Positions 13,801 through 28,800 of a DNA stretch of 64,000 bases are shown here, one piece after another. The notes beneath the pieces were generated by a model. The model saw nothing but the letters and a program-made list of their open reading frames with translations, did not search any database and was not told the origin of the DNA. Made by a program: the position numbers and the translations under genes. This DNA is from Cordia subcordata (lineage: Eukaryota; Streptophyta; Magnoliopsida; Boraginales; Cordiaceae). Where the stretch lies: contig JAPTOF010000035.1 of NCBI GenBank assembly GCA_028554755.1, forward strand, positions 72,001 to 136,000. Direction: 5' to 3'. The stretch's first letter is position 1; the number at the start of each line of letters is the position of its first letter.

Positions 13801-16800
13801 ACGATATGGATACCTATTTGACAACTTTGGATTCAGAGCCTTCCAAAGCATGCAGCTTAAGTTCTCTATCAATTAAGTGATCTCATAGAAGCACGCATAT
13901 CTTTGCTGGAGTTCAAGACAATCAGCTAGAAAATGATTCTAAGATGAAACAAATGCTTGGGAAAGAATTAGTAGAATGCTGCTGGAAGAAAAGAGGAGCA
14001 GATTTGTTTGGGTGCAATGTTTTGGGTATGTAGAGTTGAGGGTTATGCAGCACATTTGTTCAATGACTACATATTAGTCCAAATGGTGCTTTTAATTTTA
14101 ACTCTTTACTGCTTGCTTAGGGCTGTAAGTACTCGCAACAATTTATAAATAATGTGATCTACCATAAATATCGCCATGTAATTACCAATTCATTGACTTC
14201 ACTGTATCTTCTATCTGCTTCATTTTTGGATACTTCTAGTGCTGATTTCTCTACTTCCCATTTTGCCTTTAGTTCATCCTGTGATAAAATCAATTGGTAT
14301 ATAAATCAGCAATAGTAGGATAGCAGAACAGCAAATAAGCAACATAACTTCTGGCATAAAGAAAACCAATATGCAGTTAGAGAATCAACAAAATATCGAA
14401 TATGTAAAGCCACTTCAATTTGAAAGTGCATATCACGTCAATCAGTTAAACAATCATATGAAGATATCCACAGGTTCATATATTACAAATTGAAGCTCTT
14501 GATTGGTGAACAAATGACCTTGTAAGGAGAATACATCACTTAGAATTTCAACTTGCACTAATAGATTCTGAGCATGATTAGTCTGTTGTTGATGAATACC
14601 TGACACTTGAATTGCTCTATAACTTAGACAAAATACAGGACAACGCAAAGTTTGAGTATCGTTTGAAATACTTGATGCTTTGAAAGAATTGAAAGATCAG
14701 GATGGAGATGAGGGATACGCTAGTACGACTCACCCATAAGTGCAAAATAGAAGGGCATTTTATGGGAAAGAAAATCATTTAGAGAAAGTTAGACATACTG
14801 ATTTATTCTTTTCCTGCTTCTACAAGGATAATGGCTTAAATAGTTGTGTACACACATTTTTGTTTGGAGAAATATGGAAACAAGACTTTGGATGCACGAC
14901 CTTCTAATTTCAGCATCAAAAACATTTTATGAGACCAGGAAAAGATGGGAAGACCCTTTTTTCTTCTGAGAAATAAAGAAAAGAGGTGCCAGGAGCAACC
15001 CCAAAAAGATAGGAAGACCTTGGAAAAGTTGGTTATGGACAAAACATTCCCAGTCTCACTCAGACAACATTGTGATGCAGTGTTTAATGCCATCCCTGCA
15101 ACCCTGGATTACATGCATAAACATTTGATTTAGATGGACAAGTGGCTGCTATTCTATGCAAATTAATCAAACAACACTACAAAGAGAAGAAATGAGAAGA
15201 TCTAGAAAATACCAGACTATAGTCCGGATGGATGGAAAAGCAATATTGGGCTAACCCAAAAGAAACAGAAGCTTGATCCACATAAACTGCTTATCGACTA
15301 CTATCCTTGTAACCATAAGCTTTGTCACAATCATGTATAGTTAGTATCACTTCAGTTAGTTAGGAGTAAGAGTTAGTTGTGCCAGCTGTCAAGATATTTT
15401 CCAGAAGCTTGTAACTAAAGCAATTACAACAGCTGTATACATAGCTGATACTCTGTAACACAAAAATCAATCAATGAAAACATCAAGTTTTCATATCTTA
15501 TCTCTAGCTTAAAGTTTCTTCTAATACTCCTGCAAGATGCCTTTATATAACATAACACAAGGAAAAGAGCAGTACACCAGAAGAACCCAATGGAGGATGG
15601 GCATATCTGTCGAAGTATAAGAAATGATGAAATGAAACAACAGAAAAAAGCTTGGAGTAACATTCTCCTGCATACTTTCTGAGTCATTTCCATCCAAAAA
15701 CAATGTTTATCTGTGGAACTTATTTCATCTTTGAAGCTAGCCTCACAATGATATTTACTGGAGTAGGAAAAGGGGGTTCTTAAATCCATCAATCCACCAC
15801 AACAATTACATCTCACTGATCAGGAAACATGAGATAGCAGTAAAATTAGTATTGGAACAGAGGAAATTACATTTTCACTTTTGAGTGTATTAACCAATTT
15901 ACGGAGGTCAGATGCTTCCTCTTGTAATTTTGACAAATCTTGAGACGTCCTCGTCAACTCTTGAATTGTCTCAGACTGCAAGATAACCTGTAGGAAATAA
16001 ACCAGATTAAAGACAGCACTTCTAAAACGCATGTCATATAACTATGTGATATCTTAATTTGACGTCTCAAAGTGACACAAATTTTTTTTCCTTGATAAGT
16101 CAAACAATCATCGTGTTGTTTGAAAGGTAAAATAAATGAAACTTAAACTGAAAAAAGGGAATGGATTCAATGAACAGAACAGACCACATAGTTGTGGGTG
16201 GGGGTAGGTATAGTGGAAGGTCCACCTAATTGCAGATGCACAAAACTTATTACTATGCAGATATGCATCATCTACTACTGCAAAGTGAAACATCCTATTC
16301 ATGTTTACCCTCAAAATAGTATCCCTTACTCATGCGGAAAAAAAAATGAATAAATAAAAGAATAATGATAATAATGATAATAACAATAGCAGCAGCAGCA
16401 GCAAAATAACAACTATAATAGAATAAACCATGAAAGGAAAATAAAAGCATAAGCAAAGTGGATCTTGCAAAAAAAGAAAATAATAAATAAAAAAGAACAT
16501 GGAAGAAAAATAAAAACATAAGCAAATTGGATGTCAAATTTTTAATTGAAAAAATGTAAATTTTCAACATCTAGCCAACAACTTCACATACAAAAATATC
16601 AATTAAGGTTGCAACGTCAAAAGGAGAGTGTCTGATTTCCAACATTACACCATCTAAATAACAAATTCGTGGCGTTAACTCTCAAATAAATTATGCTCCA
16701 ACATAGAGTGAAGCAAATACAACAAGACTTCCATGTTTGACTCAACAGTCCCAAATAGTCATATTATCAGCCACCACCTTACAAGATTATTAGTCTTAGT

Positions 16801-19800
16801 TGAATGCAAATATTAACTACAAGAACTTAAAGAGATCAAACATTAAAACAACTGAACAACTAAAGCAAAAAGATCAAGCACGAAACCAGTTGAACAACTA
16901 AAAGCAACCTGTCTCTCATAATTAGCTTGAGCAGCTCGCCACTTCTGGTGCTCTTTCTCCAAATCATCTTTCAAGGCAGAAATTTGGATTTCCAATGTTG
17001 CAATTTGGGACCTATGATGACAGGAGCAAGCACAACAATGTGCAAAAGTTGAGTCAACAGACAATCATCATTAGGTCATTGCACTAAATATCAGAATTGT
17101 ATCTGAACTTCTACATGCAATGATTATGGAGTCCAGATGCAACACTCCAATATAATTGATGGTTGCTGATGTCTTTCCTCTAATAACTAAGAACTTACAA
17201 TTTCACAGACTGATCCTCTCTAAGACTGGTTATCTCTGAGAACGCAGCAGCAAGAGCTTCCTCTTTTCCAGCAGTTGCAGAAGCCACCTCGCTAGTCTTC
17301 AAGTGACATTCACTTTCGAGTTCTTTAACTCGTTCTCTAAGTGATTGAAGTTCTTCTTCAAGTGACTTTTTGAACTTTTCCATCTGTGACAAATAAATAA
17401 TGAACCAATCATTAATGAGCTTGCTAAAGCAGTATGTCGGGATTACAACAAAACATTTGATTACCTCAACTTTGTAGCTCTCATGGGCAGATTCAATTTG
17501 CTTCAATGCAGCTTCATTCACCTCAGCTATGCTTTTATACTACATGTAACAAATAATATTCAGCGCACGCAAGGGCCTTTGACAGAAAAGTGAAACCCAA
17601 ACACCCATGTAAAAGGCCAACAAGGCAAAAAATTACCTGTGTCATATGATCTTTATTGGCCTTCACTTCCTCACTCAATCTCTCAATTTCTTCTTTGGCA
17701 GCACAAAAGTCCATAGCAGCCTACAAACAATTTTGATAAATGCAGTAAGTTACTTTCCCATAAATGACCAGACTCAATGAGAGGTCGTACACACATTCAG
17801 GACAGAAGGGTGTATGATATTGATGCTATACATAGCATAGCATAAATATTATGCCTTCGGACTGAATTTGGTGTGCAGATTGCTCATGGCCACGTAAAAT
17901 GAAGAGCAATACCAAACACAATCCATATTTTAATATCATGAATGTATATCATATTATCATCCTCAACAATAAGGAAAGTGCAGGTAAATTTTCTACCTGT
18001 CAATTACATGCTCTGAAACCTACCAACTCCAAAAGCACAAATGCTAAAAGCATTTCTCTCTAGATAAAGGTATGTTAAAGTGAAAAGGTCACCCAACTCC
18101 AACCATGAGCTCAGGTTGTGGAATATAAGGTTATAGAAAAGCTTCCCATTTTAGAACTTAAATTACACCAAAATGTTCAAAGATGTTACAAACTTTCAAA
18201 TCGTACAACCTCAAGCAAAAACTAGAGAAATGCATATTTGTTAGTGATCCACTTGTTGACTTTGGAAGCACTCAGCTGACCAACAGACACACTTATTTGT
18301 TCTATTAACAGCATGACTGACTCAATACACATAGTTTAAGTTCAGTAATTTACAGACAATTGGATGTCAGGTTTGTGAAAGACTAAAAGTTTTCATCAAT
18401 TACATGTAGAGATGCAAACAAACTAAGTCAGATATGATGGTATAGAGTATTGACTTTTTGTCAGAAAGATGAGAGAAGTTAAAGGTTTCTTTACATGGAT
18501 TAAGAACTGGAATACGTTAAGAGAATATGGAAGGAACATAAAGGGACATGACAAGAACATACTTAAGGGTTCAAGAACAAAATAAACAAGGCAGATTATT
18601 TTCAAGCAGGGAGCCAGGGATTGGTCATGTCACTGCTAATACCTCATCAGCAGAAGATGAAGGACCTATTTCGCCATCTTTGGCCAACACCTGCATCACA
18701 TTTCATCAAGGAGTTATAAGCACCAAAGCAAGGTTAAAATAGTTAATCTACTGTATGCTGCACACAGCAAAAGATCAAACATCCACTCGTCACCTGCAAC
18801 TTGGTGAGAGAAAAAGCACTCCTCCTTTTACCACCAGTTCAAAAGTAAAAATAGATAAAAAGGAAGAGAAATAAAAGAAACAAAACAAGAAATATAGCAC
18901 CAATCAATCAAATACTATAAAGTGAAAACTCAACTAGCTGCTTCAGCAAAACAACAGATTGTTGCACATACCTTACTCTCAGAAAATCTTATTTTCTCCA
19001 AATCAGTGCATCGGGCCTGTATTAAGATAATCATTTTAGAACCATTCTCAACAGCTAATGAGAATGAAAAAGACAACTCAACATTACTATCGCTAAGACA
19101 ATAAAAACAAATCTCTCTCTACAAGATTAGGGCCTACTTGGGAGTGTTTAAAGAGAGCGAAAAGAGGAGGAGGAGGGGGGGGGGGGGCGCTATTTGAGGG
19201 AGGGAAACCTTGTTCTTTCAGAACAAAAAAATAAGTTTTCCATTTGGTTAGGGATTTTTATTGTTGTTCTTAAAAGAAAAGTTGTAGAAAATTGCTACTC
19301 AGGAAACACAGAAAGGGAACCATCTTTTAGGTGCTTTTACTGTATTTCCATTTTTTACTCAGAAAGCAAATGAAAACAGGGAGAACACTGTTCCCTTAAC
19401 GCAAATATGTATTATTGTCACAAGCCATCATCTTCTGCTCTCTTATTGAGCCTTCTCTGCCTCCCTTCGAGGAGACCTGGGAACTCAAGGTATTATATGA
19501 TCCACTTTAATTTACATCCCCTCTGTCCGGGCCTGTGGCTTTGCCTGAGAAGGAAGTAAGTTTGTTCTTTTTCACGTGAAAAGGAGAGAAAGCATCAATG
19601 TGCTTTCAGGTTTACCGACTTCCATAATAAAGACTTTTGAGGAACTTATATACATCTAGAAGCCATCATTACGTTTACTTTTCAATGGAATTATACCGAA
19701 ATTTCACTTATATCATTTGTAATGTGTTAATTGTTTTATTGCATGCCAACTGCACCAGGGGCCAAATTGAGCTGCCTGAAATGCAATCACTGGAATCATG

Positions 19801-22800
19801 AAGGATGCTTTAATGAAATAGATTTAATCTTTGTTAACACCAACAATAGTTTATATTTAACTTCTAGGCTTTATTATCTAAAATATATTAGTAATATCTC
19901 ATTATTTCAATTGAGAAAAAAATTGAAACATGTGCAACCAAATTGGTTTCTGTCTTTTTGTTCTTAGAACCATTTACAAAAAATTACCCAAATGCATTCT
20001 TTTATTTTCTTGGTTTTAGAAGAAGTTCCTAAAATACATACTCAAATACATTTTTTTTTTTTGTTTTGTTTCTGAAAACAGTTTTCAAAACTTTACTAAG
20101 AAACAGTTTGAAAAAAAAAAAAAAGAAAACCAAAAACACCCCCTAATAGGCCTTAAGCTTTTAGATGAGATAGTCACTTAATAACTATATTATGAACGGA
20201 AGCAAAACATAGCCTTTTTATGAAGTAGGGGAAAATATTTTTAGATGGAACCTCTGCAGCAGTGGCTCTGGCCTCAGCAGCAGCAACAGCACGTGATGCA
20301 TTAGCTAATTCTCTTCCCATTCCTTCAACTTGTTCCAAGGTATTCTTCATGGTATTTTCCCGCTCAATATTTAGGTTGCGGACATTTTGACGCTCTACTT
20401 GAAGCTCCTTCTTAGCCTCAGCCCATTCTCTCTGCACGAAGGAAATTGCACTCCTTGATTAGCTAATAACAAGCAACAAACTGCAACATTCTAAAAGAAC
20501 CATTAATATACACCTAGCATGGTCTCCCATTCTCCTGAGTTTAGGAATGCAAATAGCTGCAGAACAAGACAAGGGAAAAGGAAAACACCTCAATTTTTTG
20601 GATATACTCATCTTGCTTTTTCCTCTCCATGATTCTAGCCTCCTGCCAGTGGACAAGTAAAGCAGGTGATACATGGTTAAACTTTTTACATTAAAATAGT
20701 ACTGGGGGTACAGAAAGTTGAAAAGGGAAAAGAGTATTAGGAAAAGCAGAGAAAGGAGGAGGAGAAGAAGAAGAAAGCAACCTCACGAACTTCCTCAGTA
20801 CTTTGAATGGTGTCCAAACTGGCCTGAAACAAAAACCACGAGTCATGAAGGGATAAAATCATATTACTGATGAGCAACCATCATTAAAGGAGAATGAAGA
20901 GAGAATCAGACAAAGGAGAACTACAAACTTGAAGACGATGAACCCTCTCTGACAAATTACGAACTTCATCAGAAGCTCTCTTCTCAGCATTTAGCAACAT
21001 TTCCTTTTCATTCTTGAGAACAGAAACCTAAAAAGCAATACCATATATTAATAGTATCGTCATGACAACAGTTTGGCAGATGAATATTACTGATAAAACT
21101 ATCACCTCCATGGTTAGCTTTCGCGAGAGCTCCTCAGCAGCAATCAATGACTCTGAATTTTCACGCAGCTTACGTTGATATTCAACAATCAACTGGGAGA
21201 ACTCAACATTTCTTGCTATAACACCATTATGCTCCTCTCTCTAACATTATAAGCAGTTAATTAATAAAGGAATAAGAATATAACACTATATGAATAAGTA
21301 ACTTCATTCATAAAATTAACCTGATGCTCAAATTCTTTCATGAATCTACCAAGTTTTTCTTGTGCAAAGTGAGCTTCCAAAGCCAATTTATCACGTTCTG
21401 ATCGTAGTGCCATGATCTCACTCCTGGATAAAAGAAAAGGTACACTTGTTGAAGATTGCAAAGAATTGAGAGGAAACAGAATACCACATAACTTGCAACT
21501 CTCCATGCTTTGTATGTCTAGAATATGCAACGGTTGACAAGAAAATACTTCAAGATCGCAAGTTATCACTGAATACTACAAAATAATAAGAATCATGAAC
21601 TACAGTTTCAAATATGAATATCATCAATACCAAGTAGGGAAACCTATAGGGAGACAAAAATGGACCACAATCAAAAGAAACAGTTTTGCAGCAGCAGGGC
21701 ATAAGAAAACCTTTCTCATAACCTCCCTAAAATTTGGGCTCACAAAGGAAGGCTAATACAAATATCATGTTTTCAAACACCCTAAACAAGAGCAGTTTAA
21801 TGTCTGAACATAATAAATTCTAATATAACAACTAGTGACTAGGACAAGCCTTTATTTACAAGATTTTAATCATTATCTCAGACGATCCTTAAAATTACTG
21901 GATCCATCAAGTCTTACCCCAAGTTTCAACTACATCAGATTCTCCAATTAGTAGTTGCTCAAACGATATGGCAATTGTAGACCTCAACAGACTAAGAGAT
22001 CACATGAAGTCCTAATATCATATTTCCAACCGCATTCAAAAATTTTTTATTTCATCTTCTATAATGAGGCCAGAGGAAAAAGTGGGATAGAAGGCGTCAA
22101 TCCACATGGTCTCAGGCCAACTCCAACGTTCCTCTATTTCTCCCCCTACATTGAGAGGGGTTTGACATATTTTTCTTATATTTTCGGGTCTCATATTTTC
22201 AATTCCAGTCCAAGAACTCCCTATTTTCAACAATTCCTTTTGTAGGAAATGTCTATTTCAATTTTACTCCAACAACATCTTATTCTTAATCAATTCTTCA
22301 TTTGACCATTGCAGTGATATTGGAGATCGAATAGCTCGATGAAACAAAACCGACAAATTAGTGTACTCATTTTCGATTTTACAAACCCCTAAAAGATGGG
22401 GGGAGGGATAGGGGGTCAGGGAAGCTATTAGAGCTATTTACCACCAACAGCAACCCTAAATTTAGGGATTCTAATGTTTAGGGGTGCTTTTGAAGTTGGC
22501 CTCACCCATATCTGTGGGATGGGGAGGGATGTGGTATAGTGAAATGCCATTTTGAGATGTGCAGAAGACCTTATGGAATACATATTTGTTCGTCTCTTAA
22601 ACAATTCAAGCACCCAAAGGTTTGTGAAGGCCTTCTTCCTTGTGTAACCCTTTGAAGCAGGGAAAAAAAAATGCATCAAATGGCGATCCTGACATTCTCA
22701 CTCTCCCATACAAATACACCAATGTATATCCAAAATATTGATAAATATATCTCAATTTATCATCTCTCTAATTTCAGCATCATTGTGAAACATGCATATG

Positions 22801-25800
22801 CTGATTAACATATACCTGCTTGTGCCATCCCTAGTATCTTTTCTAACTAAACTTACTGTCACATAAATGCCATGTTAAGAAACATAAGTTCCATCACAAA
22901 ACCAATTGCTATAAGGTGGAGTAAGCCACAATCTTGTATTGTGGTCTTGGAATATATTATTCCCACATTGGGACAGTTGTATCCTCTAAAACCGCCTCTC
23001 ACATTAATGAGGACTAGATAAACAACTTTCAATACAAGAATTACCATGGAGGAATAGAGTAAGCAAGAACTATATACAGGAGATAACATGGAGAAACAAA
23101 GTCCGCAAGAAGATGGGTCACATATGGATATTTAAGGTTAAACAAAGGGCCAAGAGTCATCATAAACCAAAGATCACCATAAAAGACAAAGCAATTTTGA
23201 CTATAATAAAAACCATAAGGAATGAAAAACAAAAACCATAAACATTTGAAATATGCACCTTAGCTTTGCCATATCTTCCTCAAGACATTTCACACGTTCC
23301 ATAGCCTGTTTCTCTGTCTTTCTTGAGGCTTCCTATATGGTATATAAATTTACAAGAACCAAGTAAAGAGTCAGGTTATAAGCATTTACACCATCAATAT
23401 GACATGGATATCAACAATTAGAAAATCATTTGCAAATCATACATGAGAATCCTCAAGTAAGAGCATGATGTCCTTCCTCCCAACATCTGCAACAAATATA
23501 TATATATACACATATATGTAAATCAGATTCAGGAGCAATATAGATCATATGGTGCCAAATGGCAAAGAATAGAGCAACAATATCAGCATAAAAGAAAAAT
23601 CATCCACTTTGGAGGGTCTCCCATGTGCTTAAATCGAAAAAGGTAATCAAAGCAGATGCAAGTATTCTTGAGAAGACCAACATTTGGTCCTTTAAGGCAG
23701 CCACAATCCCATTTCATCTACCAACTTAAGGTTAAAAATTACAGCTTCATTTGTTTTAGATTAATTTTATGAATCAGAAATTTAAACATTTCAAAACCAA
23801 AAACTAGTTAAAACAAAATTTTATTTTTTATTAATCACCTAATGTCGGTATAATGCAATAATCAGCAATGATTTGTAAAAATTGATAATCTATCTCTGGG
23901 CATTGCAATATTGCTTCTCAATGATTGGCATAATTAATTAGTACAATCCAAGCCAGATGGAGCCCAAAAGCAAGTATAGTTCGTTGGAATATGGATGGTA
24001 AGGTATACAGTGCTATTGTGTAGACATCCAATTCCTCCACCAGCACTCCTGATGTACTGTTTCCCCCTAATATGTATAGCACTCTAGGAAAAGCTAAAGG
24101 ACCAAAGCATAACACTTTAATAGCATGATTCCTCCTACCAAATTCGGCTTTCATTTTTATTCCGTATACACATCCAGATCGACAAATCCTCTTCAATTAC
24201 CATGCCTAAGAGTAAGCTCAAAGAATTTACTGAAACAAAGGAATGGACTCGCTCAACCTGTTTAATACCAAAGAGAAAGTAAATGAAGAAGGAAAGCAGG
24301 CTTTCTGAGAAATCCTGCATCATGAAATGATATTTTAAAACTTCACTACTTTAAGGAAGTTTCTATCTAGAATCCCCAAAAAGTACGTAAGAAAATGTAC
24401 ATGGGTAACAGAGCAACAAGGGTAACGCCCAGTCTTAAGTAATTACACAGCTCTGAACGCCTTCCAGACATAAGCCAACCACTAATGCAGCTATGAGAAA
24501 GAACAGAAAGAATTGACAGAAGTAAAAACCTGTTGCTAGATCTTGTGGTTGAGAATAAGAAGAACGAAGCTTATGTTCCTCCTCATACAACTTTCTGTAC
24601 ATAGCCACCTGTTCAAAGGCAAGACAAAAGTTTTACAAGGTAAAGTAGAAGAGGACATTGTTATCCATGTGGAAAGAATCTGACAAGATGTGAGAAGAGA
24701 ACCGAAGAAAAATCCTACAGATGTATGAAGAGATTCAATCATGCGTCCTTGCTCTTCTGCTCTAGCTAATACAGCATTTACTTTAGAGACTGCCTCATCA
24801 GTGTGTTTCTGAAGTTCCTTTTCATACTTCTCCTGGAAGTCAAATTCAAAACAGCACAAGTTAAAAAGCCAGAGAGTCACTTCAAGAAAGTACCCCTTCA
24901 AGGAAGTTGTTGATCAGATGCCATGGTGGGAAAATTAGCTGTACCTTCATTTCAATTTCTTTATTTTCTATCTCATAAGAAAGACTGTGAACAAGGCTTC
25001 GCAGCTGGACGTTCTGCTCGACAAGTCCATTAATATCCTTGAAGGTCAACTGCAAAGATACATGCCCAAGGAAAAATTAAAATTTTTAGATCTATCCTTG
25101 CATTATGGAAATCATATTCTCGAAATTACAAGAGAAACTGATAGAGGGAGAAGCACAAGAGGAAAGGGAGGGGAAGAGTCTGTACCAGCTGAGCAGTAAT
25201 AATGTTTTCAGGATCAGGCTCAGCATTCAGTGGGCTAGCTGCAGCAGGAATTCTTTCATCCCCAAATTCATGATTTGCGGATCCACACCGAATTTGTATA
25301 TCACGGCATTCCTTTAAAAGGACAGTCACCTAAACAATTCACAATTGATGCAGATGCAGGTAAGTTAAATAGTAAAGGAAATAGTTAAAGTTCAATACTA
25401 CCCTCAAAATAGTTAAAAGCTCGACTTCTAAAATAAAAAGCCAAACTGTCAACTTATTCAATAGCACTTTTACCCAACACTTTACAGCTTTACAGCTCAA
25501 CAATTCAAATCTCACTACCGGGCCAACAATGCCTAAAGTCAGTAAGAAGCGCGTTGTACGCCTCTGGTAAACTAAGGCGCAATTGGCATGATGAAATGAA
25601 TTTGGACACAAATAGAATAAGTTCGGCAATGGAATTTACTTGGCAATAAATTTACCGTGCATGGTACCATTATGTTATTATATACATTATAATAGTAATA
25701 GTAGTCGTGGTGGTAAGAATATTAGTAACAAGAACAACAATAACAACAACAACAATAATAATGAATGGTAATAGTAGAAAATTTAATTGTACAAAATTAC

Positions 25801-28800
25801 TAAAATACCAAGAATACCAATATAGAGTATATCTATTTTAATAACCTTAATAAAATAATAATAATACTAATAATATATAAATATAATCTGATTAACTTTT
25901 TATTTTTGTTTTTGTTTTCATTTTTAATTCTAATTTTTCCATTTTTATTTTTTATTTTTTTATTTTTTTGGTTTTTTATTTTTATTTTCTCATTTCTATT
26001 TTCTATTTTTTATTTTTTATTTTATTTTCTATTTTCTATTTTATTTTATTTTTGATATAAAATGCTAAATGTTGATTTTTGAAAAGATATTTTAGTACTT
26101 TGACTAAAAATCTTGTTCACATGAACATCGGAATGGCTCATTCCCATGTGTTTTATCAAGAAGGACTATTCCCATATTCGTGGGAATGAGATTCCCTGAT
26201 TGATTTCATCATACTAATTATAGGATTTAGAATAAAGTTACAAATATCATTCTATTCCCAACCCCTTCCTGCATACCAATTGCCACCTAAATATACAACA
26301 CTTCCCAACTCATACCTGTTTCTCGAGATCAATAATCTCTCTCTGTGATGTAGTAAAGTCACGTTCACGCCTTCTCAAATCGGCCTGGGAAGGGATTGTG
26401 TTAGCACCAAACAAATAATGCGAAAGGGAAAAATATAGCTTTTTCTCTTTCCTTTCTGTAGTTTTGGAAATGAAAATTCTTGCACAAGAAAAAATTAAAC
26501 AAGACGAAATGAAAAAGTAAAGGTTACAAACCTTAAGTTCCTGGATAGTCCTCTCCAGGTCAGCTTGTTCTGAAAGGGAATTCTGGAGTTTCTCATTGAG
26601 CACAGAGTATGCCTCAACCAACTTTTCATGTTCCGCTGTTTAAAAGACAATAACACAGAATCCCCACAAAGATTCTTAGCAAAATAACTGAAGAGACTAG
26701 GAGAACTCCAACGATAGATTTCCTTTGTTATAAGAAGAAACAAATATGTTCTTATGCAGGTATCAACAAAAGGGTTGTCAAGACCCCATCACCATCAATT
26801 AACATGTCAAAAATTATCACCTACATTGATTTATTTTAAGCACCCTAACTTTGACACTTCTACTAATCAAATTTAAATTACATAATATGCAGAAGAGAGA
26901 GGGAATGGAGCAGGAGGTGGAAATAATATATTGATGCCAGATAACTGAAGTGAAAATGAACATGCTGGTTAAGAAAGGCAGATCAGCTGCTTAAGAACCA
27001 TTGCTTTATAGATAGAGGAAGACAGAAGGTATAGTCCAAGACCAAATCATCATTCAATCAAGCCAACTGGCCAGAACAATTTCAGTCACAAAGGTGAAAA
27101 ATGCTCTGAAGTTTGAGGGCTTTATCTGATAATATATAGAAAATGTGTGAAGCACTTAAATCTCCTTTAGCTTGTAAACCCCATTCGGGAGGACTTACAT
27201 TAGTAAGTGGCCAAGCAAACTGAGGTGAAACATGCACGTTTAGTTGCTTGAAGTAATATTTTGAAGATGATGGCAGAAAACCTTAATAGTACATCCAAGA
27301 TATCAAAAACTGACAAGCTTCACACCATAATCTGTCCATATATTATTCCCATCAAAGTGAACCATGTTGCCAAGATCCCTCACGACTTCTCCACACCAAG
27401 ACCAAGCATTTTCCCAAGAATAATTTTACATCAACCAAACAGCACGTTCGTACATACCTCGCTCATCCAAGATGACTCCAGCCTTTTCCTCTATTTCGTG
27501 GAGTACCTAAAATCAATAATTTAGAAAGTTAATTCAATCTCAAAAACAAACTACGGAGAATGTAAACAAAACCACACACATGAAATGCAGTGAAGGAAAG
27601 GCCCACTTAAGCAACATTAGTGGTGGAGGGGGGCAAAAAGAAAAAATAACGCACAGGGAAACTTTAAAAAATTAGGGGTAAGTTTATGATAAAGCAATTA
27701 CATCAAACAAACTACAAAGAGTTATACATCATGCAACAGAGCATGATGAATAACTGAGCATGAAACAATACGATACCACAGAAGCTTGATTTAAATTATA
27801 AAAATAAAAAATAAAAAGGGTACATATTCCACAATTTATCATAGAATACATACCAGAGAAGAAATTGATATAAATAACATGGAACAATACCGTATCACGA
27901 GCAAGATTTTTTTTTTAAAAAAAAAAAGGAGTACATTCTCCACAATTTAGCAGCGAAAAGGTAAATGATGTGTACGGAAAAGAAGCTTGCAAGAGATAAG
28001 AACAATCATAACCAAAGAAAATTGCAGGAAATGGGCAAACATTTTTCCTCCCAGTAAAACAGATCCCGAGATAACCTTTAGGGTAGGAGGCCCTCAAATT
28101 TCTGAAAATAGCTCAAGGCAGATAAGCTTCGACTCTGAGAATCATCTCCAAGGCCAAATGACAATCTAGTGGAATATCATGTAGGATTATTTTTCAAAAT
28201 AAGTGTGTGATAGTTTAGCAGCTTCTTCATCCCTTACTTTATTAGTGTTTTTTCCATCTTTATAGCCAACCCACTCAGGCTGTGCTTTTGTTTGCTATGG
28301 TTTGGTTTCTTCCATCTTTGTTTTTCCAGGACAAGCTTCCAACATTCCAGCAACCTCTTATCAATATTACATTTCTGACGCTACCAGGCTCAACAAACTT
28401 ATGACTCAGGTAATCTCCCTCAGGATATACATGTGCCTTCTGTTTTGGAGTCCTATAATGCTCCACGATAAATCTAGTATGTTCTGAGACGTTAACTCCC
28501 ACAAAGTAGAATTAGAGTGCATCTACTCAAGACATAAATACTCAACGTCAAGTCATACTTGAAGAAACTTATCTTGAAATACCTAGCACCACCCAAGAGA
28601 GAAGATGTGTCTGAAAAAATTACCTTCATCTCACCAAAATACCTTGTGTTACCAAGAAACAGAAACAAAGGCAAGTCAATACAGCTACTAATTTTCCAAT
28701 TAACAAGAATTTGAGGATATTAAGTGAGGGGTCCTATAATCCGTTTCATGCCCTGAATTAATGAGTGAATTATTATTTACAAAGTAAAAATAGTTGGCTA

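Noticed and set aside
14945..15133. Possible LINE-like remnant in a NUA intron
   Set aside because: A vague likeness (IGRPWKSWL in one frame) was not supported by any other reverse-transcriptase motif nearby.
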